The translations under genes were made by a program, and so were the position numbers. A stretch of 64,000 bases of DNA from Gemmatimonadota bacterium (GTDB lineage Bacteria; Gemmatimonadota; Gemmatimonadetes; Gemmatimonadales; Gemmatimonadaceae): NCBI GenBank assembly GCA_021324775.1, contig JAJPIM010000006.1, forward strand, positions 1 through 64,000, written 5' to 3'. Shown piece by piece: positions 1 to 7,142 of this stretch. Numbering within the stretch: position 1 is the first letter of the stretch; each line of letters starts with the position of its first letter. The notes beneath the pieces are model-generated. The model searched no databases. It saw only the letters and a list, made by a program, of their open reading frames with translations, and was not told the DNA's origin.

Positions 1-45
1 AATCCCCCACCCCCAGTCCCCAGCCCCCAGTCCCCACCCCCCCGA
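1..45. repeat. C-rich AGTCCCC-type repeat tract
   Basis: Short run of CCCCAGT/CCCCCA units just downstream of the stop codon of the minus-strand GH3 gene. It belongs to the same C-rich minisatellite class as the larger arrays near 7.0, 21.7 and 43.2 kb. It continues beyond the window edge or starts there; this cannot be decided. Confidence 0.7.
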
Positions 46-1902
46 CTACCGCGCCGGGATCGCGATCCCCGCGCCGAACGCGGCGTACGGCGGAATGGAA
101 ATCGGCAGCGTGCCGGCCACGGGAATCGTCCCGAGGATCGCGCGCGCGGCCGCCTGCTGTGACACCGGGAATCCACCCCAGGCGATGACGTAGGCCGGCA
201 CCGACGGCACCTGCTGCAGCAGATACGGATTGCCGAACGCCACCACGATCGGGCGCGTCCCCCGCTGCGCGAGCTGCTGGATGAACGCGACCACCGGCGC
301 GTCGACCGCGACCGTCGTGATCGCCCAGAACTGGCCGACATACGATCCGACGATGGTCACGTCCGCGGAATCCGCTTCGCTCATCAAGCGGAAGGGCACG
401 TCCCCGGGATTGTCCGCGTCGATGAACTCTGTCCGCAGATTGGGGAATGCCGGACGAAGTGCCGCCGCGAACGCGACGCCGGCACCGAGGTCGGCCCGGT
501 GTGCAATGGTGATCGACAGGACACGCGCAGCGTGGGTCAGCCGTCCGAGCGGCAGTGCGTGCAGCGAGTCCCTCACCACGGTGATCGAACGCTCGGCGAC
601 TTCGCGCGCCACCGCCTGGTTGGCGGAGTCCCCGACGATCGTCCGCATCGAGTCGAGATGCGTATACCGCTGGCGGTCGAGTCCCAGTTGGTGCTTGAGC
701 GCCAGCAGGTGGCGGGCGGACGAATCGATCCGGCTCTCGCTGTAGCGGCCTTCCTGCACACCGGCCACGATCGCGTCGATCGCCTGTGTGGCGTCGGCGG
801 GCTGGATCACGACATCCACACCCGCCGCGACCGCGCGCTTACACGCTTCGGCGAGACCGAAGTGCGCGAGTCCGCCCACCATGTCCATCGCGTCCGAGAT
901 GATGAGCCCGCGAAACCGCATGTCCCCGCGCAGGAGTCCCGTGAGCACGGGCGGCGACAGCGTCGCGGGCACGCCGGTGGAGTCGAGCGCCGGCATCGAT
1001 CCATGGAACGTCATGATCGCATCCACGCCCGCGCCGATCGCCGCCCGGAACGGTACCAGTTCCACCGAATCGAGCCGGGCGCGCGACGCGCGGACGACGG
1101 GAAGCGCGAGATGCGAGTTGATCTCCGTGTCGCCGTGACCCGGGAAGTGCTTCCCGGTGGCGATCATTCCGTACGCCTGGGCACCACGAATGAACGACCG
1201 GCCCATCGCCGCGACGAGCCGCGGATCTTCGCCGTACGACCGTGTGTTGATGACCGGGTTGGCGGCGTTGTTGTTGACGTCGAGATCGGGTGCGAAGTCC
1301 ACCTGTACCCCGAGCGCGCGGCCCTCGATCGCGGTGATGCGGCCTTCCTCGTACGCGAGCATCGTGTCGCGAATCGCCCCGAACGCCATCTGCGGCGGAA
1401 AAATCGTCGCACCACCGAGGTCGATCGCATTGGGCAGGAAGTACCCGCCCCGGGCGCGCTCGCCCGCCCCGTACTCGAAGTCACTGCTCACGAGCAGCGG
1501 AATCGCCGCGGCATGTTGCAGCGCGTTCAGTTTACTCGCGATCTCCTCGGGTGACCCGATGGAGATGAGGAGTCCGCCCACCCCTTCATCCGCCACCAGA
1601 TGGACCAGCTTCCGCCACACGACCGCATCGGTGGGCGTATAGTCGCCGAGCAGATTCGGCCACACCATCTGTGCAGCTTTCTGCCGGAGCGAGAGCGTGG
1701 CGAGCACGGAATCGGTCCATGGATCCCGCCCCGGCGCCGCAGGCACGCCAGCCGGTGCGCCACGTGCACGTGCGCCACCAGCGGGTGCCGGCGCCGCCGC
1801 CGTCTGCGGAACTGGATGATGCCCGCACGCGAGGACCAGAAGCCCAGCCGCGATAACGGCCGATGTGCGTGCAGATGGAGGGGCCGGTCGCGACCGGCTC
1901 AC
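46..1902 (-). CDS. Glycoside hydrolase family 3 lipoprotein (beta-N-acetylhexosaminidase/beta-glucosidase type)
   Basis: Exported GH3 enzyme expected to remove terminal beta-linked sugars such as GlcNAc in the periplasm or at the outer membrane. The family signatures are KHFPGHGDTEINSHL (about residue 252) and LIISDAMDM (about residue 336, whose first Asp is the usual GH3 nucleophile). A GH3 C-terminal domain follows and ends in GTLPISIPP. The N terminus has a lipobox (LLVLAC), so a lipid anchor is likely. I chose the GTG at 1902 because it gives a lipoprotein signal of about 27 residues. A GTG at 1980 or ATG at 1974 in the same frame would add about 25 residues. The first codons lie in a GC palindrome of repeat family A (about 1880-1900) and encode SRSRPAP. 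No Shine-Dalgarno is obvious. The family is secure; substrate and exact start are not. Confidence 0.85.
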   Translation of the reverse strand: MSRSRPAPPSARTSAVIAAGLLVLACGHHPVPQTAAAPAPAGGARARGAPAGVPAAPGRDPWTDSVLATLSLRQKAAQMVWPNLLGDYTPTDAVVWRKLVHLVADEGVGGLLISIGSPEEIASKLNALQHAAAIPLLVSSDFEYGAGERARGGYFLPNAIDLGGATIFPPQMAFGAIRDTMLAYEEGRITAIEGRALGVQVDFAPDLDVNNNAANPVINTRSYGEDPRLVAAMGRSFIRGAQAYGMIATGKHFPGHGDTEINSHLALPVVRASRARLDSVELVPFRAAIGAGVDAIMTFHGSMPALDSTGVPATLSPPVLTGLLRGDMRFRGLIISDAMDMVGGLAHFGLAEACKRAVAAGVDVVIQPADATQAIDAIVAGVQEGRYSESRIDSSARHLLALKHQLGLDRQRYTHLDSMRTIVGDSANQAVAREVAERSITVVRDSLHALPLGRLTHAARVLSITIAHRADLGAGVAFAAALRPAFPNLRTEFIDADNPGDVPFRLMSEADSADVTIVGSYVGQFWAITTVAVDAPVVAFIQQLAQRGTRPIVVAFGNPYLLQQVPSVPAYVIAWGGFPVSQQAAARAILGTIPVAGTLPISIPPYAAFGAGIAIPAR

Positions 1903-2125
1903 ACGCCAGGGGCGAGACCAATCATCTCTAGGCGTGTGGCCGGCTTGCGGGTCGGACCTACTCGGCCGATGCATAGTCACCGGCTACGGACTACTGGCGG
2001 CAGGGTCTCGTTACGACGCCCCGCACCCTCACCGGCGCCGGCCCCGCGAACGCAGGTGACTCGTATCACTGTTGGGCAATCGGTGGCATTCACGGAGGCA
2101 AGCAGAGGCGAGCCGTATCGTCCCT

Positions 2126-2155
2126 GGTAGGGGGCGGTCGCGACCGGCCCCTACC
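2126..2155 (+). repeat. Family A palindrome (about 30 bp) in the gap 1903-2227
   Basis: GGTAGGGGGCGGTCGCGACC and its near-complement form an almost perfect inverted repeat preceded by CGTCCCT. The same leader plus palindrome recurs at 10742, 19918, 21024, 28143, 28343, 39970 and 57222, always in this orientation. The rest of the gap 1903-2227 is GC-rich upstream DNA with no recognisable gene. Confidence 0.8.
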
Positions 2156-2227
2156 GATGTTGCGCCGGCACGGCCGCGTCTCATGCCGCCATACGCGCCA
2201 TCGCGCGCCCAAGGCGCCGCGGCAGCG

Positions 2228-2503
2228 TCACCAGTTGATCGTACCCTGCTTCGAAGTATCGACGTCCTCGCCGTGGCCAGCCTTGAAGAGAAACGCCTCG
2301 AGATTCTTGGTGAGGAAGCTCCGCGCCTGCGGATCCATCACGTTGAGCCCATAGTGATTGATCAGCATCGTCTGCTGCTTGAGCCACTGCCCCCAGCATT
2401 CCTGGCAAATGCCGGCAACGACGCGCGCCCCGAGCGGCCCCGGAAACGGCGGTTTGGCGAACCCCGCCCGGGTCTGCCCGCAGCGGGTGCAAGTGATGTC
2501 CAT
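2228..2503 (-). CDS. YggX-like Fe(II)-trafficking/oxidative damage protection protein with two CxxC pairs
   Basis: 91 residues. The central and C-terminal part (WGQWLKQQTMLINHYGLNV ... LEAFLFK) closely follows the YggX pattern AWAQWQ-KQTMLINE-LN, a small protein that protects Fe-S proteins and is linked to labile iron. Unlike enterobacterial YggX, which keeps one conserved N-terminal Cys, this protein has CTRC at residues 5-8 and CQEC at residues 33-36. That layout would fit a structural zinc (or iron) site. The start is ATG 2503: TACATT lies 6 nt upstream and there is no Shine-Dalgarno, so the mRNA is probably leaderless. Family assignment is good; function is by homology. Confidence 0.85.
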   Translation of the reverse strand: MDITCTRCGQTRAGFAKPPFPGPLGARVVAGICQECWGQWLKQQTMLINHYGLNVMDPQARSFLTKNLEAFLFKAGHGEDVDTSKQGTINW

Positions 2504-2630
2504 GCTCGGAATGTAAGATTCCGCCGTTGGCGTTGCTATGGCCCGCAGCATTGTAGCCCACGCCGGCGGAGGTACAACCCGCGAATACTGAGTGACTCAC
2601 GTCACCCGACGACGGTCGCTATGTTTACGC

Positions 2631-2954
2631 ATGGCGATGACCAAGAGCCGCAAGTCAGCGTCGAAGCGTTCGCCACTCGTCAAGCGTGGGCCGGCAAGCA
2701 AGCGACCCCGTCGTAAGAAGGGACGTGCGTCGCTCACGATGCGTGGACTGGACAACGGCTCGGCGCGTGTCAGCCAATTCGCGGCGGGCGCCTTGGCTGT
2801 GTTCACGCGTGGGGTTCACCGCCAACTCGCGGTACTTGCCAAGAAGAAGATCCCGACCGCTGCAATCGTCGACGGGCAGATCGTCCGGGGGATCCCGCGA
2901 AAGGTTGGAACCCGATATGTACTCGATGCGCTGCAAAAAGGCAGTCGCAGCTAG
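2631..2954 (+). CDS. Small basic protein, probable antitoxin partner of the downstream zeta-type toxin
   Basis: 107 residues with a very basic Lys/Arg-rich first third (residues 1-35), then a segment ending in KKKIPTAAIVDGQIVRGIPR. This C-terminal pattern (helix, short loop, DGxxV strand) resembles the small partner proteins encoded before zeta-like P-loop kinases in many bacteria. That likeness is from memory of the family layout, not a database result. The stop is about 25 nt before the toxin start, so the two are probably co-transcribed. TATGTT lies 5 nt before ATG 2631; ATG 2637 is an alternative start. Confidence 0.55.
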   Translation: MAMTKSRKSASKRSPLVKRGPASKRPRRKKGRASLTMRGLDNGSARVSQFAAGALAVFTRGVHRQLAVLAKKKIPTAAIVDGQIVRGIPRKVGTRYVLDALQKGSRS

Positions 2955-2978
2955 TCAGGCAACGATACCGCTGACGGC

Positions 2979-3632
2979 TTGACCACATTGGCACATCGGC
3001 GCCCGTGCCTGGTTATTGTGTGCGGTCCGAATGGCTGCGGCAAGTCGACCTTCGCCCGTAAAGCGGCGGGCACCGCCCGGCTTCTGGGCACCACAGCGAT
3101 CGACCCGGACGACCTGACACGCGAAGCGCTCCGCGATGATCCGTCGCACTCACTGAGTTCCGCCAACATCATAGGCGTTGAACGGGCGGAAAAGGCAGTG
3201 TGGCGAGCCATCGCTGAAGGCGCGAGCGTTGCCATCGAGACGGTTCTGAGCTCGGACAAGTTTCTACCCATAGTAGCGGCCGCCCGCCGGCGCCGATTCC
3301 ACTCGCGTTTGGTGTTCGTCGCCCTTCCGTCAGTTAGTCTCGCCATCGCCCGCGTGAAGGCCCGCGTTGCGGACGGCGGCCACGACGTACCCGAGGCCAG
3401 AATTCGTAGTCGCTGGACGCGCTCTCACATCAATTTGAGACGGTTCGCGTATCGCGTGGATGATCTATTTGTATTTTCGAACGCCGCGCTCAATAAACCA
3501 CTCTTGATCGCGGAGCGGATTGGAAGGCACAATCCGGCCAAACCTCTTACCGAGCCACCAAAAGCTTCCGTCCGCCGTCTCGCGGCTAAGCTTCAGCACC
3601 CATGCCCGCCGCCCCCGACGTCCACAACCTGA
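2979..3632 (+). CDS. Zeta toxin family P-loop kinase
   Basis: 217 residues. The Walker A motif is GPNGCGKST near residue 16. VAIETVLSS (about residue 88) matches the strand where this family has xFETTL, and VADGGHDVPEARIRSRW (about residues 130-146) matches the RVxxGGHxVPxxxIxRRY lid signature of the short chromosomal zeta toxin subgroup. Zeta toxins phosphorylate UDP-GlcNAc-type sugars and so block wall synthesis; whether this member does so is inferred. The start is TTG 2979 or TTG 2988. The last 30 nt overlap the next small reading frame, and the C-terminal tail (HPCPPPPTSTT) is low in complexity. With the preceding basic protein it forms a probable type II toxin-antitoxin pair. Confidence 0.8.
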   Translation: MTTLAHRRPCLVIVCGPNGCGKSTFARKAAGTARLLGTTAIDPDDLTREALRDDPSHSLSSANIIGVERAEKAVWRAIAEGASVAIETVLSSDKFLPIVAAARRRRFHSRLVFVALPSVSLAIARVKARVADGGHDVPEARIRSRWTRSHINLRRFAYRVDDLFVFSNAALNKPLLIAERIGRHNPAKPLTEPPKASVRRLAAKLQHPCPPPPTSTT

Positions 3633-3787
3633 TGGAAGAAGCCGACCGCCACATCACCTGGGACATCGTCGCCTTCCGCCGCCTGACGAAATCGGAGATG
3701 ATGGGCGCGATCCGCTATTGGTACGCGAAAGAGAAACGCAACCCGGCTCGCGGCGAGCGCATTACAATCGTCACCGCGACGACATAA
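3602..3787 (+). CDS. Small hypothetical protein
   Basis: 61 residues starting MPAAPDVHNLMEEADRHI and containing GAIRYWYAKEKR. Composition is that of a normal soluble protein (mixed acidic/basic, several aromatic residues), not a shadow frame. It starts in the last 31 nt of the toxin gene and ends right at a strong hairpin terminator, consistent with it being the last gene of the unit. No family was recognised and no catalytic motif is visible. Confidence 0.5.
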   Translation: MPAAPDVHNLMEEADRHITWDIVAFRRLTKSEMMGAIRYWYAKEKRNPARGERITIVTATT

Positions 3788-3817
3788 AAAAGCCGGCCCC
3801 TCTCGGAGCCGGCTTTT
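3788..3817. terminator. Bidirectional rho-independent terminator
   Basis: AAAAGCCGGC, a 10-nt loop, then GCCGGCTTTT: a perfect 10-bp stem with A-run and T-run at its ends, so it can act on both strands. It sits between the end of the toxin unit (+) and the end of the desaturase gene (-). Confidence 0.85.
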
Positions 3818-3835
3818 CGTTACTTCGAGCGGTCG

Positions 3836-4594
3836 TTACGCCCGCGCGTACTTCACGGTCGCGAGCTTCACCCACGACAGCATCTTGATGTACACCCACC
3901 CGATGTCGAACTCGTACCACTTGGCCTTGAACTTCGCCGAGTGCGGGTCGTGATGGTGGTTGTTGTGTAGCTCCTCGCCACCCAGCCAGATCGCGATCGG
4001 CGAGATGTTCCGGCTCTCGTCCTTGACCTCGAAGTTCCGGTAGCCGAGCGCGTGGCCGACACCGTTGATGATCCCCGCCGCCCAGAACGGAATCCAGATC
4101 ATCTGCACGCCCCACACGATCGCGCCCACGAACAACCCGAACAGATAGAGGTCGATCAGCAGCATCAGGAAGATGCCCAGCACGTTCCGCCGGTCGAGGA
4201 TGTGCCGCTCGAGCCAGTCGTTCGGCGTGCCCTTGCCGTACTTCTCGAGCACCCCGGGCTGCCGGATCGCGTTCCGGTAGTAGAACGCACCCTTCACGAC
4301 GATGTTGCGGAGCCCTTCCAGCAGAGGGCTGTGCGGATCCCCATCCCGGTCCGCAAACGCATGATGCTTCCGGTGGCAGGCCACCCACTCCTTGGTCACG
4401 ATCGACGTCGACAGCCACAGCCAGATCCGCATCGGCACCGCCGCAATCGAGTGGAACGTCACACTCCGGTGAGTCTGCGCCCGATGCAGAAACAGCGTGA
4501 CACACACATTGGTGATGTGTCCCGCCACCACGACGAAAACGATGGGAATCCACCAGTGCTGCGAGAGGTACCCGTAACCTGGCAAAGCATGCAT
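3836..4594 (-). CDS. Fatty acid desaturase (acyl-CoA/acyl-lipid delta-9 type)
   Basis: Integral membrane di-iron enzyme that introduces a cis double bond into fatty acyl chains. All three histidine boxes are present: HRAQTHRSVTFH, HRKHHAFAD and ELHNNHHHDPHSAKF. Hydrophobic segments lie between boxes 1 and 2 and around FVGAIVWGVQMIWIPFW. At 252 residues it is short for the family, but short bacterial forms are common. The start is ATG 4594, placed 10 nt downstream of AGGAG; an upstream in-frame ATG at 4618 has no such site. It is convergent with the toxin unit and shares its terminator. It probably tunes membrane fluidity. Confidence 0.9.
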   Translation of the reverse strand: MHALPGYGYLSQHWWIPIVFVVVAGHITNVCVTLFLHRAQTHRSVTFHSIAAVPMRIWLWLSTSIVTKEWVACHRKHHAFADRDGDPHSPLLEGLRNIVVKGAFYYRNAIRQPGVLEKYGKGTPNDWLERHILDRRNVLGIFLMLLIDLYLFGLFVGAIVWGVQMIWIPFWAAGIINGVGHALGYRNFEVKDESRNISPIAIWLGGEELHNNHHHDPHSAKFKAKWYEFDIGWVYIKMLSWVKLATVKYARA

Positions 4595-4781
4595 AGCGTG
4601 TGCGCTCCTGTGAGACACAGATCATTGTCGCGCCGCGGCCTCGGAACACGCCCCGTCGCGCCACCACCCGCCACCTGGACCCCGGCAACTGGCCGCCGGC
4701 GGCAATCCCTCAACTTATATCCCGCCGGACCGCCGTGCACGTTCTGCCGAAGCGCCGGTCCCTTGGTCTCGCGTTACGCCT

Positions 4782-6959
4782 CTATTGAGCCACCGGATGC
4801 CCAGGCAACCCGCTGAGTCCGCCTGTCGTCGCGGGTCCGGCCGTCCCCGCCCCCGGAGGTGGTGTGCCCCAGGTGTCGTTGGATGGATCCCAGTCGGGAA
4901 CGAATGGGTCCGTCCATAGCCGGGCGCCCACAACCGATTCCCTGACCGCCACCGTCGCCGCGAACTCTCTGCCTCGTGCCCATATGTCCACCGGGAGCGA
5001 CACGTCCTGGGTGGAGCCGTCGCTCAGCTTGAGCCGGAGGGTCACAGGGAAGACGATCGACGTATTCCGGCGCAAGTAGATCACCGCCGTCCGCTCCGCC
5101 GGATCCGCCGGCGCGCCACCCGCGCCGCCCGACGCCACCGGCGCCACCGAGCTGTCCGTCGTTCGCACCGCCGGACCCGGCGCCCCGCCCATCGCCCCCG
5201 CGGTCGGCCGCTCGCCGGCATGGTTCACCACGCTGTCGATCCCGATGTCGAGTACGTCGTCGGAATAGAAGAACCCCCGCCAGAACCACGAGAGATCCTG
5301 CCCCGACACGTTCTCCACCGTGCGGAAGAAATCACCCGGCGTCGGATGCTTGAACGCCCACCGGTGCACGTACTCCCTCAGCGCGAGATCCATCGTCTCC
5401 CGGCCCACGACGTTGTCGCGAAGGGTCAGCAGCACCGCGCCAGGCTTCCGGTACCCGATCGCCCCCAGCGCCGCCCCTTCGATGTGGTCCGGCGCCGCCA
5501 TCAGCGGCGACTGGATCCCACGCTCGACCACCCCGCGCCACGAGGCCATGTACGCGTCCCACGAGCTGCTCCCCGGCACGCGCATCTCGTTCGCGAACGC
5601 GTTGATGTAGGTGTTCACGCCTTCATCCATCCACGCGTACCGCCGCTCGTTCGACCCCACGATCATCGGGAACCACTCGTGCCCGTGCTCGTGGTTGATG
5701 GTCCCGAAGATCGACGCGGGGTCGTCGGTCCCGTAGTGCACCATCACGAACATCGGATACTCCATCCCGCCCACCGGACCCGCCACCGATGTCGCCTGCG
5801 GATACGGGAACGGCCACACGAGATGCGAGTAGTGCCGGATGGTCCACTGCGTCTGCTCGGCCCCGTGCTCCCACGCCTGCCCCGCCCGCGGCTCCTCGTA
5901 GTACGACTGGCACAGCACACCGCCGGGATTCCCGGGGATCACGCCCGTCGACACCGCATCCCACCGGAAATCGGGCGCCGCGCCCCACGCCACATCGCGC
6001 ACGTTGGTCGCCCGGAACCGCCACGTCCGCATCCCCAGCCGGTGCGCGGTCTTCGCCGCGCCGGCCTCCGCCGCCGTGATGACCGGCACCACCACCGTGT
6101 CGCGCGCGGCCGCCGCCAGCCGCTGCCGCTCCGATGGGCTCAGCACTTCGGCGGGATTCTGCAGCACGCCGCTCCCGCCCACGGTGTAGCCGGCCGGCAC
6201 CGTCACCGCGTAGTCGATGTCGCCGTACTCGAGATAGAACTCGCCCTGCCCGATGTACGGCTCGGTGTTCCAGCCGCGCACGTCGTCATACACGGCCATC
6301 CGCGGATACCACTGCGCGATCTCGTACAACACGCCGTCACGTCCCATCCGGTCGGCGCCATGATCCGGCACCTCGAACGAATAGTGCACCACGATCGTGA
6401 GCTTGCCGCCATGCGGCGCGAGCGGCTGCGCCAGATCGAGCCGCATCATCGTGTCGTCGGCTTTCGGCGCGACCGCCGCGCCGTCCGCCGTCACGTCGCC
6501 CAGTTTGTACCCGCCCACGAAGTCGCGCGGACCCCATCGCGAATCCGCCGCGAACACCGCCGAGCCTTTGCTCCCCTGGCGGAACAGGTTCTGGTCGAGC
6601 TGCATCCACACCCACCGCAAGGTGTCCGGCGAGTTGTTCGTGTAGCGGACGGTCACCGTCCCGTTGATCGACCGCGTCGCCGTGTCCAGCGTCGCCGCGA
6701 TCGTGTAGTCCGCCCGCTGCTGCCAATACGCCGGCCCCGGCGACCCCGACGCATCCCGGTACTGGTTCGGACCCGGCCAGTCCATGCGGTCGGTCGTGTA
6801 GAACGGATCGTTGCGCTGCTCCACGTACACCGGCGCCTTTCCGCCCGTGGCACCGGCCTCCTGTGCCGCGGCTGGCCCGCCGGCCACCGCGACGACCGCG
6901 GCGAGAACGAACCCTTGCGTCACCAACGCGCGCCCGAACCTCAAACGCCCCCCCGGCAT
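4782..6959 (-). CDS. Exported M1 family metallopeptidase (aminopeptidase N type)
   Basis: About 725 residues with a signal peptide (RALVTQGFVLAAVVAVAGG...AQ). The gluzincin motif is HEHGHEW near residue 420 (HExxH), and the third zinc ligand Glu follows in WMDEGVNTY, the M1 spacing of about 18 residues. An N-terminal beta domain precedes it, with PVGGMEYPMFVMVHYG in the position of the usual GxMEN loop, so the usual GAMEN Asn is absent. It probably trims N-terminal residues from peptides in the periplasm. The start is ATG 6959 (MPGGRLRF); ATG 6989 is possible. A C-rich heptamer array lies immediately upstream. The gap 4595-4781 to the desaturase holds nothing recognisable. Confidence 0.88.
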   Translation of the reverse strand: MPGGRLRFGRALVTQGFVLAAVVAVAGGPAAAQEAGATGGKAPVYVEQRNDPFYTTDRMDWPGPNQYRDASGSPGPAYWQQRADYTIAATLDTATRSINGTVTVRYTNNSPDTLRWVWMQLDQNLFRQGSKGSAVFAADSRWGPRDFVGGYKLGDVTADGAAVAPKADDTMMRLDLAQPLAPHGGKLTIVVHYSFEVPDHGADRMGRDGVLYEIAQWYPRMAVYDDVRGWNTEPYIGQGEFYLEYGDIDYAVTVPAGYTVGGSGVLQNPAEVLSPSERQRLAAAARDTVVVPVITAAEAGAAKTAHRLGMRTWRFRATNVRDVAWGAAPDFRWDAVSTGVIPGNPGGVLCQSYYEEPRAGQAWEHGAEQTQWTIRHYSHLVWPFPYPQATSVAGPVGGMEYPMFVMVHYGTDDPASIFGTINHEHGHEWFPMIVGSNERRYAWMDEGVNTYINAFANEMRVPGSSSWDAYMASWRGVVERGIQSPLMAAPDHIEGAALGAIGYRKPGAVLLTLRDNVVGRETMDLALREYVHRWAFKHPTPGDFFRTVENVSGQDLSWFWRGFFYSDDVLDIGIDSVVNHAGERPTAGAMGGAPGPAVRTTDSSVAPVASGGAGGAPADPAERTAVIYLRRNTSIVFPVTLRLKLSDGSTQDVSLPVDIWARGREFAATVAVRESVVGARLWTDPFVPDWDPSNDTWGTPPPGAGTAGPATTGGLSGLPGHPVAQ

Positions 6960-6983
6960 CCGCCAATCACCGCATTCCCCAAC

Positions 6984-7132
6984 CCCCAACCCCCAGTCCC
7001 TAGTCCCTAGTCCCTAGTCCCCAGTCCCTAGTCCCTAGTCCCTAGTCCCTAGTCCCTAGTCCCTAGTCCCTAGTCCCTAGTCCCCAGTCCCTAGTCCCTA
7101 GTCTCCAGTCCCCAATCCCGATTCCCCATTCC
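6984..7132. repeat. Heptamer minisatellite, unit CCCTAGT/CCCCAGT
   Basis: About 20 nearly perfect 7-bp units. On the minus strand they read GGGACTA, a regular G3N4 pattern able to form G-quadruplexes. The array lies between two minus-strand genes, just upstream of the M1 peptidase. Similar arrays occur at 21.66 and 43.13 kb with the same strand polarity. Confidence 0.95.
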
Positions 7133-7142
7133 CATCCGCCGT

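Noticed and set aside
5220-7010. 596-residue plus-strand frame opposite the M1 peptidase
   Set aside because: Rich in His, Arg and Pro, as expected for antisense of a GC-rich gene; the M1 motifs on the other strand are decisive.
6984-7132. True telomere or linear chromosome end
   Set aside because: Arrays are internal, flanked by normal genes on both sides and present several times.
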